From: Methylophilus glucosoxydans
GTDB taxonomy: Bacteria; Pseudomonadota; Gammaproteobacteria; Burkholderiales; Methylophilaceae
NCBI RefSeq assembly: GCF_042676145.1
Contig: NZ_JBHTJW010000001.1
Coordinates: 1-64,000, forward strand
DNA length: 64,000 bases
Reading direction: 5' to 3'
Position numbers and translations under genes: made by a program. Of this stretch, positions 1-8,975 are shown one piece after another. A model generated the notes under the pieces. The model was not told the origin of the DNA, made no database searches, and worked only from the letters and a program-made list of their open reading frames with translations. The first letter of the stretch is position 1, and every line of letters begins with the position of its first letter.

Positions 1-170
1 TGCAGCGTAAAATATAATTGACACCGCTCAAGCGGTTGTTGATCTGCTGCTTCTCCCTCTTTTACACACATCTTAAAAAATACACAGGCGTATGTCATTG
101 ACCCGTTCGGGCTACTACAGGCTGTAGACGTCAAACAAAACCCGCCCGACCCAGTCATTGCGCCATCTGT
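1..170. other. Intergenic region, no gene recognised
   Basis: No convincing open reading frame, tRNA or terminator is visible before the rimP promoter. The stretch may contain the end of a neighbouring transcript that lies outside the window. Confidence 0.4.
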
Positions 171-174
171 TACT

Positions 175-202
175 TTGAATTTAAAAGGAATTTTGGTATA
201 AT
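175..202 (+). promoter_or_regulatory. Sigma-70-type promoter of the rimP operon
   Basis: TTGAAT (175-180) and a consensus TATAAT (197-202) are separated by 16 bp, with rimP about 70 bp downstream. Predicted transcription start is near 209, just before the leader hairpin. Position and match to consensus are seen directly; activity is inferred. Confidence 0.7.
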
Positions 203-213
203 CAAAATGATAG

Positions 214-243
214 ATGGGCGTTACGCCCATTTTTTGTTTTTGG
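214..243 (+). promoter_or_regulatory. rimP leader hairpin with T-tract (possible attenuator)
   Basis: ATGGGCG (214-220) and CGCCCAT (224-230) form a perfect 7-bp stem with a 3-nt loop, followed directly by TTTTTGTTTTTTG. This is terminator architecture between promoter and first gene, so it could act as an attenuator of the operon that encodes the termination factor NusA. It could instead be the end of an upstream transcript, but the promoter lies only about 12 bp before it. Confidence 0.6.
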
Positions 244-270
244 ACGTAACGTTTTGAATTAAGGGTGCGT

Positions 271-759
271 ATGCAAAATTTGCATTCGGTAGTTGAAAAG
301 ACAGTCACGCAGTTAGGATACGAGCTGGTTGATTTTGAGGCAGCCAATCGTGGCAAATTATTGCGCGTGTTCATCGACAAGCTGGCACCCAAAGACAATA
401 AGGACAGCGTTACGATTGATGATTGTGTTCTGGTGAGCAACCAGCTTGGCAACGTGCTGACGGTAGAACTGGATATCGATTATGACCGCCTGGAAGTCTC
501 TTCTGCCGGTCTGGATCGTGTGTTGCGCAAGGAACGTGATTTTATGCGTTTTACTGGTGAGCGTGCACAAATCAAATTGCGAGTGGGTATTCCGGATGAT
601 GGCCCTAAAGCAACGCCAACCACATTGCCCAGAAAGACTTTTTTGGGACAGTTGCAAGGCGTTGACGAGGGGAAAGTGTTGATTGAGTGCGATGGCTGGG
701 TTTATAGATTGTCGCTGGATAATATAGATAAGGCTCGATTGAGCCCGGTTTTTGATTAA
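271..759 (+). CDS. rimP: Ribosome maturation factor RimP
   Basis: RimP is a cytoplasmic protein needed for 30S subunit maturation. The protein of about 162 residues has the usual two-part layout: an N-terminal alpha/beta domain containing the typical GYELVDFE motif and a C-terminal SH3-like domain. I place the start at ATG 271 rather than the in-frame GTG at 265, because AAGGG (261-265) then sits 5 nt upstream. It is the first gene of the rimP-nusA-infB-rbfA-truB operon, an order conserved in proteobacteria. Identification rests on sequence and synteny. Confidence 0.95.
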   Translation: MQNLHSVVEKTVTQLGYELVDFEAANRGKLLRVFIDKLAPKDNKDSVTIDDCVLVSNQLGNVLTVELDIDYDRLEVSSAGLDRVLRKERDFMRFTGERAQIKLRVGIPDDGPKATPTTLPRKTFLGQLQGVDEGKVLIECDGWVYRLSLDNIDKARLSPVFD

Positions 760-798
760 TTTGTTTTAGCTAATCCGTACGGTGAGTTGGAGATTACG

Positions 799-2265
799 AT
801 GAGTCGTGAATTATTGTTGTTGGTTGATGCCCTGGCCCATGAAAAAAACGTGGATAAAGAGGTAATCTTTACTGCCCTGGAATTGGCATTGGCTTCGGCG
901 ACGAAAAAGAACCATGAAGAAGGCGCAGATATTCGTGTCGAAATTGACCGTGAAACCGGAGATTACAAAACCTTTAGACGCTGGCAATATGTAGAATATG
1001 ACCTGCTGGAAAGCTCGGCTTACCAGTTTGATGAAGAAGACGAACGTGCTGCTGGCAGACAAATTGGCGACTATTACGAAGAGCCATTAGAGTCGATCTC
1101 GTTTGGCCGCATTGGCGCACAGGCAGCAAAACAGGTGATTTTGCAGAAGGTGCGCGAAGCTGAGCGTGAGCAAATGATCCAGGACTTTTTGGCGCGTGGC
1201 GAAAGCCTGGTCACTGGCGTGATCAAGCGGATGGAAAAAGGCAATGCGATTATTGAAGTAGGCCGTATTGAGTGCCTGCTGCCACGTGAAGCCATGATTC
1301 AAAAAGAAAACCTGCGCGTGGGTGACCGTGTGCGTGCTTATCTGTCACGCGTGGACCGTGGTGGCCGTGGGCCGCAACTGATCCTGTCGCGTGTCGCTCC
1401 CGAGTTCCTCAAGCGTTTGTTTGAGCTGGAAGTGCCTGAAATCGAAGAAGGCCTGCTGGAGATTCGTTCTGCGGCGCGTGATCCTGGCTTGCGTTCCAAA
1501 ATTGCGGTTAAAACCAATGACCAGCGCCTGGATCCTGTGGGGACTTGCGTGGGCATGCGTGGCTCCCGTGTACAAGCGGTGACTTCTGAGCTCGGTGGCG
1601 AGCGCGTGGATATCGTATTGTGGAGCATGGATCCGGCACAGTTTGTCATTAATGCCTTGGCGCCAGCTGAAGTGACGTCGATTGTGGTCGATGAAGATGC
1701 ACACAGCATGGATGTGGTGGTGAACGAAGAGCAATTGGCGGTAGCGATTGGGCGCAACGGTCAAAACGTGCGTCTGGCGTCGGAACTGACTGGCTGGAAC
1801 CTGAATATCCTGACCGAAGAAGCGGCTGCGCAGAAGAGTCAGGACGAGTATGCCAAAATCAGCCAATTGTTTATCGAGAAGCTGGATGTGGACGAAGAAG
1901 TGGCGGATATCCTGGTGCAGGAAGGCTTTAGCACACTGGAAGAGATTGCCTACGTGCCTTTGGCAGAGATGGCTGAAATCGAGGCCTTTGATGAAGACAC
2001 GATCAATGAGTTACGTTCACGCGCACGTGCTGCCTTGTTAACCGAGGCGATTGCCAAAGAAGAAAAAGTTGAAGAAGACACCAACGACCTGATGACGCTG
2101 GATGGTATGGATGCAGACACTGCCCATAAACTGGCAGCCAGCGAGATTCATACCAGCGAAGATCTGGCCGAACTGGCAGTCGATGAGCTGGTTGAGTTGA
2201 CCGGAATAGATGAAGAGCGTGCGAAGTCATTGATTATGACGGCGCGAGCACCCTGGTTTAAGTAA
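799..2265 (+). CDS. nusA: Transcription termination/antitermination factor NusA
   Basis: NusA binds RNA polymerase and nascent RNA, modulating pausing, termination and antitermination. Recognisable parts, in order: N-terminal RNAP-binding domain with the TFRRW motif, S1 domain (about 130-200), KH1 with DPVGTCVGMRG, KH2 with AIGRNGQNVRLASELTGW, and two C-terminal acidic repeat domains. These repeats are found in beta/gammaproteobacterial NusA and match the family length near 490 residues. ATG 799 is preferred over the upstream in-frame TTG because GGAGA lies 5 nt before it. Second gene of the rimP operon. Confidence 0.98.
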   Translation: MSRELLLLVDALAHEKNVDKEVIFTALELALASATKKNHEEGADIRVEIDRETGDYKTFRRWQYVEYDLLESSAYQFDEEDERAAGRQIGDYYEEPLESISFGRIGAQAAKQVILQKVREAEREQMIQDFLARGESLVTGVIKRMEKGNAIIEVGRIECLLPREAMIQKENLRVGDRVRAYLSRVDRGGRGPQLILSRVAPEFLKRLFELEVPEIEEGLLEIRSAARDPGLRSKIAVKTNDQRLDPVGTCVGMRGSRVQAVTSELGGERVDIVLWSMDPAQFVINALAPAEVTSIVVDEDAHSMDVVVNEEQLAVAIGRNGQNVRLASELTGWNLNILTEEAAAQKSQDEYAKISQLFIEKLDVDEEVADILVQEGFSTLEEIAYVPLAEMAEIEAFDEDTINELRSRARAALLTEAIAKEEKVEEDTNDLMTLDGMDADTAHKLAASEIHTSEDLAELAVDELVELTGIDEERAKSLIMTARAPWFK

Positions 2266-2280
2266 CCAGGCGTTTTAAAT
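2252..2280 (+). promoter_or_regulatory. Hairpin at the nusA stop (weak terminator or processing site)
   Basis: CCTGGTT (2252-2258) pairs with AACCAGG (2264-2270) around a 5-nt loop, followed by CGTTTTAAAT. It overlaps the nusA stop codon and lies 80 bp before infB. The T-run is short, so it probably lowers read-through or marks an RNA processing point rather than ending the operon. Confidence 0.4.
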
Positions 2281-2349
2281 AACCTATGCGTTTAAAACAT
2301 CATGCATACCTCTTAATTAAAAAATAAAGTAATTGAACTGGAGCAGTAC

Positions 2350-5058
2350 ATGGCACTTTCAACCGTCGCACAATTTGCCGCCGAGCTGGGTCTTCCAACG
2401 ACTCTTCTTATCGAGCAACTGAAAAGCGCAGGCGTTCATAAAACGTCTGTGGATGATTTCCTGGAAGAGGGTGACAAGGCTGCCTTGCTGGATTACTTGC
2501 GTAAAGAGCATGGGGCAGGTAACGCGCCTAAAAACAAGATCACACTGACCCGTAAGCAGAACACCGAAATCAAAAAGCTGGATAGCTCAGGTAAAGCCCG
2601 TACGATTCAGGTGGAAGTGCGTAAAAAACGCGTGCTGGAGCGCCCTGAGCTGGGCTATGAGCCGCCTGTGGATGCCGCTGCTTATGATGAAGCCGAGCCA
2701 GTACCAGCAGAAGTTCTGGAGAGCTTGCCCGTAGAGGTTGAGCCGGTCGTGGTGGAAGAACCTGTGATCGAAGAGATCGTTGAGGTCGTGGCTGAACCTG
2801 AGCCAGAGCCAGAGCCTGAGCCAGTAGTTGAGGCACCAGCACTTACACCAGTCGTAGAAGCCCCAGCCCCTGTGAAAAAAGGCGTGGTTCTGTCGGCGCA
2901 GGAGATTGCCTTACGTGAACAAGAAGCTTCGCGTGCGGCCAAGCTGGCTGCCTTGCAGGCAGAAGATATCAAGCGCAAGCAAGCGTTGACACAACGTCGC
3001 GCAGAAGAAGAAGCCAAGCGCCAGGCAGAGGCCGAGGCTGCGAAGAATAAACCCGCAGCCACCAAGTTGTCTGAAGGGACGCTACACAAGCCCGCTGCCA
3101 AAGCAACAGACAAGCCAGAAAATAAAGATAAAAAAGCCAAGACCGACAACCGCGACTGGAATGAAAACGAGAACAAAAAACGCGGCATTAAAACACGCGG
3201 GGATGCACCTGCTGGCGGCGCTCAAGGCTGGCGCACCCCTAAGGGCAAGCATCACAAATCCAATAAAGATGATCAGCACGCCTTTAATGCACCAACCGAA
3301 CCTATCATCAAAGAGGTGATGGTGCCGGAGACCATTTCGGTTGCGGATTTGGCGCACAAAATGTCTGTCAAAGCGGCGGAAGTGATCAAGGCCTTAATGA
3401 AAATGGGCATGATGGTGACCATCAACCAGGTGCTGGATCAGGACACTGCGATTATTCTGGTCGAAGAAATGGGTCACAAAGCGCAAGCCGCGGCTGCGAA
3501 TGATCCTGAAAGCTTCCTGGAAGAAACCGAAGGCGTTGAAGCGATTCTGGAATCACGTCCACCGGTGGTCACGGTCATGGGTCACGTTGACCATGGTAAA
3601 ACCTCCTTGCTGGACTATATCCGCCGCAGTCGCGTGGCGTCAGGTGAAGCTGGTGGCATTACCCAGCATATCGGTGCTTATCACGTGGAAACACCACGTG
3701 GCATGGTGACCTTTCTGGATACCCCTGGTCACGAGGCTTTTACCGCTATGCGTGCCCGTGGTGCGAAGGCGACCGATATCGTGATTCTGGTGGTGTCCGC
3801 GGATGATGGCGTGATGCCACAAACAATTGAAGCGATTCACCATGCCAAGGCCGGTAACGTGCCTGTCGTGGTAGCGATTAACAAGATTGATAAACCTGAA
3901 GCGCAGCCTGAACGCGTGAAAAGCGAGCTGATCTCGCATGAAGTGGTGCCTGAAGAGTACGGTGGCGATACCATGTTCCGTGAAGTGTCTGCCAAAACCG
4001 GTAAAGGCATTGATGAGTTGCTGGAAGCAGTGTTGCTGCAAGCGGAAGTGCTTGAGTTGAAAGCCCCGCTCAATACGCCAGCCAAAGGCCTGGTCATTGA
4101 AGGTCGCCTGGATAAAGGGCGTGGTCCGGTGTCTACCGTACTGGTGCAGTCCGGTATCTTGCGCCGCGGCGATATGCTGCTGGCAGGTACGGCTTATGGC
4201 CGTGTGCGTGCCATGCTTGACGAGAATGGCAACGACATTAAAGAAGCCGGCCCGTCTATTCCGGTAGAAGTTCTGGGCTTGTCTGATGTGCCAAGTGCTG
4301 GTGAAGAAACCATCGTCTTGAACGACGAGCGCAAGGCGCGTGAAATTGCCTTGTTCCGTCAGGGCAAGTTCCGCGATGTGAAACTGGCCAAGCAGCAGGC
4401 TGCCAAACTTGAAAACATGTTTGAGCAGATGGCTGAAGGCGAAGTACAAACCCTGAACCTGATTATCAAGTCAGATGTACAGGGTTCTTACGAAGCCTTG
4501 ACCACCAGCCTGCAAAAACTGTCTACCAGCGAAGTACGTGTGAATATTATTCACACCGGCGTGGGTGCCATCAGTGAGTCAGATGTGAACCTGGCTGCCG
4601 CTTCAAGTGCGGTGCTGATCGGCTTTAACGTCCGGGCTGATGCCGGGGCACGTAAGCTGGTTGAGAATCTGGATGTCGACCTGCGTTACTACAACATCAT
4701 TTACGAAGCTGTGGACGAGATCAAAGCGGCGCTGGGTGGCATGCTTGCACCCGAGCAGAAAGAGCAAATGATTGGTACGGTAGAAATCCGCGAGGTATAC
4801 CGGATCTCCAAAGTGGGTGCAGTGGCCGGTTGTTATGTACAGGATGGCGTGGTTAAACGTAACTCCAAAGTCCGCTTGTTGCGTAACAATGTGATTATTC
4901 ATACCGGTGAGTTGGACTCCCTGAAACGCTTCAAGGATGACGTTAAAGAAGTTAAAAATAACTTTGAGTGCGGCTTGTCTCTCAAGAACTACAATGAGAT
5001 TGAAGTCGGCGATATTCTTGAAGTTTATGAAGTCGTTGAAGTGGCCAGAACACTCTAA
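2350..5058 (+). CDS. infB: Translation initiation factor IF-2
   Basis: IF-2 is the GTPase that brings fMet-tRNA to the 30S subunit and promotes subunit joining. The 902 residues show an N-terminal IF2N helical domain (1-55), then a long charged linker with a Pro-Glu dipeptide run (about 150-160) and Ala/Lys/Glu-rich coiled segment. A second IF2N domain (about 325-375) precedes the G domain, with GHVDHGKTS (about 409), the DTPGHE switch motif and NKID. C-terminal beta-barrel domains follow. The stop TAA overlaps the rbfA ATG by one base (TAATG), implying translational coupling. Length is normal for the long IF-2 isoform. Confidence 0.98.
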   Translation: MALSTVAQFAAELGLPTTLLIEQLKSAGVHKTSVDDFLEEGDKAALLDYLRKEHGAGNAPKNKITLTRKQNTEIKKLDSSGKARTIQVEVRKKRVLERPELGYEPPVDAAAYDEAEPVPAEVLESLPVEVEPVVVEEPVIEEIVEVVAEPEPEPEPEPVVEAPALTPVVEAPAPVKKGVVLSAQEIALREQEASRAAKLAALQAEDIKRKQALTQRRAEEEAKRQAEAEAAKNKPAATKLSEGTLHKPAAKATDKPENKDKKAKTDNRDWNENENKKRGIKTRGDAPAGGAQGWRTPKGKHHKSNKDDQHAFNAPTEPIIKEVMVPETISVADLAHKMSVKAAEVIKALMKMGMMVTINQVLDQDTAIILVEEMGHKAQAAAANDPESFLEETEGVEAILESRPPVVTVMGHVDHGKTSLLDYIRRSRVASGEAGGITQHIGAYHVETPRGMVTFLDTPGHEAFTAMRARGAKATDIVILVVSADDGVMPQTIEAIHHAKAGNVPVVVAINKIDKPEAQPERVKSELISHEVVPEEYGGDTMFREVSAKTGKGIDELLEAVLLQAEVLELKAPLNTPAKGLVIEGRLDKGRGPVSTVLVQSGILRRGDMLLAGTAYGRVRAMLDENGNDIKEAGPSIPVEVLGLSDVPSAGEETIVLNDERKAREIALFRQGKFRDVKLAKQQAAKLENMFEQMAEGEVQTLNLIIKSDVQGSYEALTTSLQKLSTSEVRVNIIHTGVGAISESDVNLAAASSAVLIGFNVRADAGARKLVENLDVDLRYYNIIYEAVDEIKAALGGMLAPEQKEQMIGTVEIREVYRISKVGAVAGCYVQDGVVKRNSKVRLLRNNVIIHTGELDSLKRFKDDVKEVKNNFECGLSLKNYNEIEVGDILEVYEVVEVARTL

Positions 5059-5414
5059 TGGCTAAAGCATTTTCAAGAAATGACCGCATCTCTGAGCAAA
5101 TGCGCCGTGAACTGGCGGATTTGCTCATGTTTGAGATCAAGGACCCGCGTGTGCAGATGGTCACCTTGACCGGGGTTGAGGTGGCGGGGGATATGGCACA
5201 TGCCAAGGTCTTTTACACCGCGCAGAAGAATAGCAAAGGCCTGCAAGCCGGCCTGGAAAAAGCCGCCGGCTTTTTGCGTACGCAGCTGGGCAAGCGCATG
5301 ATGATCCGTACTGTCCCGCAGTTGCATTTTGTCTATGATGAATCCATAGATCGTGGGATGCACATGGACAAGCTGATCAGCGACGCTTTGTCTGATACCC
5401 CTCCGCAAGAATAA
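5058..5414 (+). CDS. rbfA: 30S ribosome-binding factor RbfA
   Basis: RbfA is a cold-shock-associated KH-fold protein that binds the 30S subunit late in maturation near 16S rRNA helix 1. The 118 residues carry the expected start (SRNDRISEQMRRELADL), central strand DPRVQMVTLTGVEV and the PQLHFVYDESID segment near the end. The ATG overlaps the infB stop, and truB follows after 20 nt, matching the conserved order infB-rbfA-truB. Confidence 0.97.
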   Translation: MAKAFSRNDRISEQMRRELADLLMFEIKDPRVQMVTLTGVEVAGDMAHAKVFYTAQKNSKGLQAGLEKAAGFLRTQLGKRMMIRTVPQLHFVYDESIDRGMHMDKLISDALSDTPPQE

Positions 5415-5434
5415 TTTTCACCTCCTTTCGCGCT

Positions 5435-6334
5435 ATGCAAACCAAACGCATTAAACGTGCCGTCAGTGGCGTGTTGTTGCTGGACAAGCCCTATGGCTTT
5501 TCATCCAATCAGGCCCTGCAAAAGGTCAAATGGTTATATCAGGCCCAAAAAGCCGGACATACCGGGACCTTGGATCCTCTTGCAACTGGCGTGTTGCCGA
5601 TCTGTTTGGGCGAAGCCACCAAATTTGCACAACACCTGACAGATGAAAACAAAACCTATGTGGCGACCGTCAAGTTTGGTGTGACCACCACCACCGGAGA
5701 TAAAGAGGGTGACGTCGTCAGTGAGGTGGCTTGCCAGGTGTCGTGTGCAGAGATTGAGCGCGTGTTGCCGCAGTTTATGGGGTCAATTACACAAGTGCCT
5801 CCCATGTATTCTGCGCTCAAGGTAAACGGTAAGCCTTTGTATGAATACGCGCGTAATGGTGTCGAGCTAGAACGTGCACCGCGTCAGGTAACCATTCATG
5901 CATTGCGTGTCTTGGCCTGTGCTGAGAATAGTGCAGAAATCGAAGTCTGTTGTAGCAAAGGCACTTATATCCGCACCTTAGGCGAGGATATCGGTAAAGC
6001 ACTCAATGTGGGTGCGCACCTCACAGCTTTACGCCGTACGGCGACCGCCACTTATCAAATCGCCGAGACCGTGACGATAGAAGCTCTGGAGCAGATGTCT
6101 ATTGAGCAGCGCGATGCGTTGCTGCTGCCTGTCGATAGTGCTATTCAAATCCTGCCTAAAGTCGAGCTGCATCAGGATGCCGCCTATTATTTCAAACAAG
6201 GCAATCCAGTCTGGCTGGCTGGCGTTATCCCAGCGGGCGATTTACGTATTTATAGTGCTTCCGGCTTGTTTCTTGGGGTCGGCCAGCAGCAGCGCGATGG
6301 CCGTATTGCCCCCAAGCGCGTCGTTAATCTCTAG
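5435..6334 (+). CDS. truB: tRNA pseudouridine(55) synthase TruB
   Basis: TruB makes the T-loop pseudouridine at position 55 of elongator tRNAs. The catalytic motif GHTGTLDPLATG contains the nucleophilic Asp (about D47). KPYGFSSNQ, YSALKVNGKPLYEYAR and CSKGTYIRTL are further TruB signatures, and a C-terminal PUA-like domain follows, giving 299 residues. It is the last gene of the rimP operon. In many gammaproteobacteria rpsO-pnp comes next; here they are about 11.4 kb downstream. Confidence 0.97.
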   Translation: MQTKRIKRAVSGVLLLDKPYGFSSNQALQKVKWLYQAQKAGHTGTLDPLATGVLPICLGEATKFAQHLTDENKTYVATVKFGVTTTTGDKEGDVVSEVACQVSCAEIERVLPQFMGSITQVPPMYSALKVNGKPLYEYARNGVELERAPRQVTIHALRVLACAENSAEIEVCCSKGTYIRTLGEDIGKALNVGAHLTALRRTATATYQIAETVTIEALEQMSIEQRDALLLPVDSAIQILPKVELHQDAAYYFKQGNPVWLAGVIPAGDLRIYSASGLFLGVGQQQRDGRIAPKRVVNL

Positions 6335-6370
6335 CTTTTCACTTGCTCATCTCGCTAAAACGCATGGCTT

Positions 6371-6419
6371 TTGCATAAAAATGCAATAGAGTTGCATTCT
6401 GTGGGCAAGAATTTATGTT
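6371..6419 (+). promoter_or_regulatory. Palindromic operator and promoter of the metal-uptake locus (Zur-like)
   Basis: ATGCAA (6381-6386) TAGAG TTGCAT (6392-6397) is a perfect 17-bp dyad. A second dyad shares its left arm: TTGCAT (6371-6376) AAAA ATGCAA (6381-6386). TTGCAT (6392-6397) can serve as a -35 element 16 bp upstream of TATGTT (6414-6419), so a bound protein would block it. The 17-bp symmetry resembles Zur/Fur-family sites (enterobacterial Zur half-site ATGTTATA). With a ZnuD-like receptor downstream I infer zinc-responsive repression by Zur, which is not encoded in this window. Confidence 0.55.
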
Positions 6420-6431
6420 AGTATATTCAAC

Positions 6432-6740
6432 ATGTTAAAGCGCTTTTATGTGTATTTTCTATTGGCAGTGTTGTTTGCGATCACGCAGACAGGCCTTGTC
6501 ACACATGAAATTACCCATCTCAAAGAGCTGACGCAACACTCGCAATCTGACAAACATCAAAGCAAAGACCAATGCCGGCTCTGTGTCGCCTACGCGCATC
6601 TCGTCGGGGTGATGACGCAGGCCCAGCAATGGAGCTTGCCAGAGCTTAGCTATCTTGCTGTCATCAGCGCCCTGGCGATTGCCATACAGCGCCCAACGCT
6701 CGCGGCCTATGCCGCACGCGCCCCTCCTGCCATTGTTTAA
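6432..6740 (+). CDS. Small secreted or membrane Cys/His protein upstream of the ZnuD-like receptor
   Basis: The 102-residue protein begins with a hydrophobic segment (about 5-22, FYVYFLLAVLFAITQTGLV) that may be a signal peptide or anchor. A His-rich stretch follows (HEITHL, HSQSDKHQ), with one Cys pair DQCRLC and a second hydrophobic segment. The layout resembles small DUF2946-like proteins often found beside metal receptors, but I do not recognise the family firmly. The ATG is only a few bases after the predicted transcription start and has no clear Shine-Dalgarno. It probably shares a transcript with the receptor 94 bp downstream. A metal-binding or regulatory role is inference. Confidence 0.65.
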   Translation: MLKRFYVYFLLAVLFAITQTGLVTHEITHLKELTQHSQSDKHQSKDQCRLCVAYAHLVGVMTQAQQWSLPELSYLAVISALAIAIQRPTLAAYAARAPPAIV

Positions 6741-6834
6741 CCCTTGACGATACATTCTCCAGGTCGCGCTTGCGGCTGGAGTGAGCTATTTATGCAGTGC
6801 ACACAGCACTGCCTGACCTTGTCTGGAAAAAACA

Positions 6835-8871
6835 ATGAAAATGTTACAAAAGAGGATGTCTGCACGTGGGCAGCAAAAATCATTATGGCTGGCATTGATG
6901 GCGGCGTTGAGCTCGCCCATGCTGGTCTCGGCAGAAGACGCGAAAACCCTTGATATTGATAATGTGCCTGTCACGGGCAATCCCCTGGGCGTGGCATCGG
7001 ATGATATGGTGGTGCCGGTCTCGGTACTGGGCGGACGTGAGCTCAGTTTGCGTCGTCAGGGGACTCTGGGCGAAACCCTGAATGGCATTCCGGGCGTGAC
7101 GGCCACGCAGTTTGGTCCAAATGCTTCGCGTCCGATTATCCGTGGCCTGGACGGCGAGCGTGTGCGTATCATGCAAAACGGTGTCGGCATTCTGGATGCC
7201 TCGTCACTGAGTTTTGACCATGCAGTGGGCGTGGATCCATTGATTATTGAGCAAATTGATGTGGTGCGAGGTCCGGCAGCGTTGCTGTATGGCGGCAGTG
7301 CCATGGGCGGTGTCGTCAACGCGATTGACCACCGTATCCCTAAAGAATCCCTTAATGGCTATACCGGCCGCGCTGAAACCAGGTTTGGCGGGCCAGACAA
7401 TACGCGCAATGGCGCTGCGGTGGTCGATGTGGGCAATGGCCTGTTTGCATTGCATGCCGATATCTACAGCCGTGAAACCAGCAATCTTGAGATTCCTGGC
7501 TATGCGCTTTCCAAGCGCAAGAGTTTGGCCGATGGTACTGCGCGCGATAGTCGCGGCAAGGACAAGCTCAATAATAGTTCTGCGCTGGCCAATGGCGGCG
7601 CATTGGGTGCTTCCTGGACCTTTGATACAGGCTATCTGGGGATTTCCTATGCGGACTCCAACAACCACTATGGCACCGTGGCGGAAGAGGGGGTCAGAAT
7701 CAATATGGAAAACAAACGTACGGAATTGGCAGGTGAGGTGAGAGAACTCAAGGGGCCTGTGCAAAAAATCAAGGTGAGAATGGCTTATACCAATTATGAG
7801 CATGTAGAAGTGGAGAATGGCGACCCGAGTACCACTTTTAAAAACCGTGGTTTACAGGGTAGCCTCGAAGCCACCCATGTCCCACTGGCTGGCTTGAATG
7901 GAGTGGTCGGCTATCAGTTCCAGAACACGCGTTTTCAGGCCTTGGGCGAAGAGGCATTTGTGCCTAGTGTCACCACCGTGGACCAAGGGGCTTATGTCTA
8001 CGAAGAGTATGCAATCGATAAACACAAAGTCACCTTTGGCGGGCGGTTTGGCGAGACCTCGATAGACTCCCATGTCGATGATAAATTCACCCAGGCGTTT
8101 AGCAAACACTTTAACCCCAATAGCTTTGCGCTGGGGGGGCTGTACACCATTGATGAATCCTGGAGTGTGACGACTAACTTGTCGCATAACGAGCGTGCAC
8201 CTAGCTATTTTGAACTGTATGCGAATGGACCACATATTGCGACTGGGCAGGTGGAGGTCGGTAATACTAACCTCAGCAAAGAGCGCTCCAACGGTATTGA
8301 TGCGCAGCTCAAATGGAAGTCAGGTGGTCACAGTGTGACGCTAGGCGCGTATGCCACCAAATTTAAAAACTTTATCGGCTTGTTTAATACAGGCATTGAG
8401 GTGCCGGTGGATGGCGAGCTATTGCCTGAAGCACAGTTTAGAGCGGTTCCGGCCTTGTTCAAGGGCTTGGAGTTAGAAGGCAAGTTTGCCTTGAACGACG
8501 AGTGGACATTAAAAATGCGCGGTGACTACGTGCATGCCAAAGACACGCGTAATAATCAATACTTGCCAAGGATTTCGCCCTTGCGTTTGGGCGGTGGGTT
8601 AGATTATCGCCTGGGTAACTGGAATGCTCGCCTCGATGTGCTGCATGCCTTTAAGCAGAATAACGTGGCCGAGAACGAGCTCAAAACCAATGCGTATACT
8701 AATGTTAGCGCATTGGTTGCATACAAGTTGCCGGTGAAGTATAACGTGGAGTTGTTTGCCAAGGCGAATAACCTGCTCAATGAAGAGATCCGTGAGCACG
8801 CTTCTTTTCTGAAGGATATTGCCCCGTCAGGCGCGAGGGCGGTATTGGTGGGCGCCCGCGCCGACTTTTAA
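6835..8871 (+). CDS. znuD: TonB-dependent receptor, ZnuD-like (probable zinc uptake)
   Basis: This 678-residue outer-membrane receptor has a signal peptide (cleavage near MLVSA-ED, about residue 33). The plug domain contains SRPIIRGLDGERVRIMQNG, a DASSLSFDHAVGVDP segment and VRGPAALLYGG, followed by a 22-strand barrel ending in ...RADF. The plug motifs are characteristic of the ZnuD group (Neisseria zinc piracy receptor). Energy would come from TonB-ExbBD, not encoded here. The palindromic operator and small Cys/His gene upstream support a metal role. Zinc is the best guess from family; copper or haem cannot be excluded. Confidence 0.85.
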   Translation: MKMLQKRMSARGQQKSLWLALMAALSSPMLVSAEDAKTLDIDNVPVTGNPLGVASDDMVVPVSVLGGRELSLRRQGTLGETLNGIPGVTATQFGPNASRPIIRGLDGERVRIMQNGVGILDASSLSFDHAVGVDPLIIEQIDVVRGPAALLYGGSAMGGVVNAIDHRIPKESLNGYTGRAETRFGGPDNTRNGAAVVDVGNGLFALHADIYSRETSNLEIPGYALSKRKSLADGTARDSRGKDKLNNSSALANGGALGASWTFDTGYLGISYADSNNHYGTVAEEGVRINMENKRTELAGEVRELKGPVQKIKVRMAYTNYEHVEVENGDPSTTFKNRGLQGSLEATHVPLAGLNGVVGYQFQNTRFQALGEEAFVPSVTTVDQGAYVYEEYAIDKHKVTFGGRFGETSIDSHVDDKFTQAFSKHFNPNSFALGGLYTIDESWSVTTNLSHNERAPSYFELYANGPHIATGQVEVGNTNLSKERSNGIDAQLKWKSGGHSVTLGAYATKFKNFIGLFNTGIEVPVDGELLPEAQFRAVPALFKGLELEGKFALNDEWTLKMRGDYVHAKDTRNNQYLPRISPLRLGGGLDYRLGNWNARLDVLHAFKQNNVAENELKTNAYTNVSALVAYKLPVKYNVELFAKANNLLNEEIREHASFLKDIAPSGARAVLVGARADF

Positions 8872-8938
8872 GCGGTGGGACTAACTGCGCCCTCTGGACG
8901 CCGCATTACGCGGCGCGCAGAGGCGCGACAGATCAAAG

Positions 8939-8975
8939 CAACAGGCTGACTTGGTCAGCCTGTTGTCATTTAATT
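8939..8975 (+). terminator. Strong hairpin between the receptor and dgkA
   Basis: CAACAGGCTGAC (8939-8950) and GTCAGCCTGTTG (8954-8965) form a perfect 12-bp stem with a 3-nt loop, then TCATTTAATT. It lies between convergent genes and probably ends the receptor transcript; the T-tract is imperfect. Confidence 0.7.

Noticed and set aside
2790..2830. Tandem repeat encoding Pro-Glu in infB
   Set aside because: Ordinary low-complexity linker of IF-2, not a separate repeat element.
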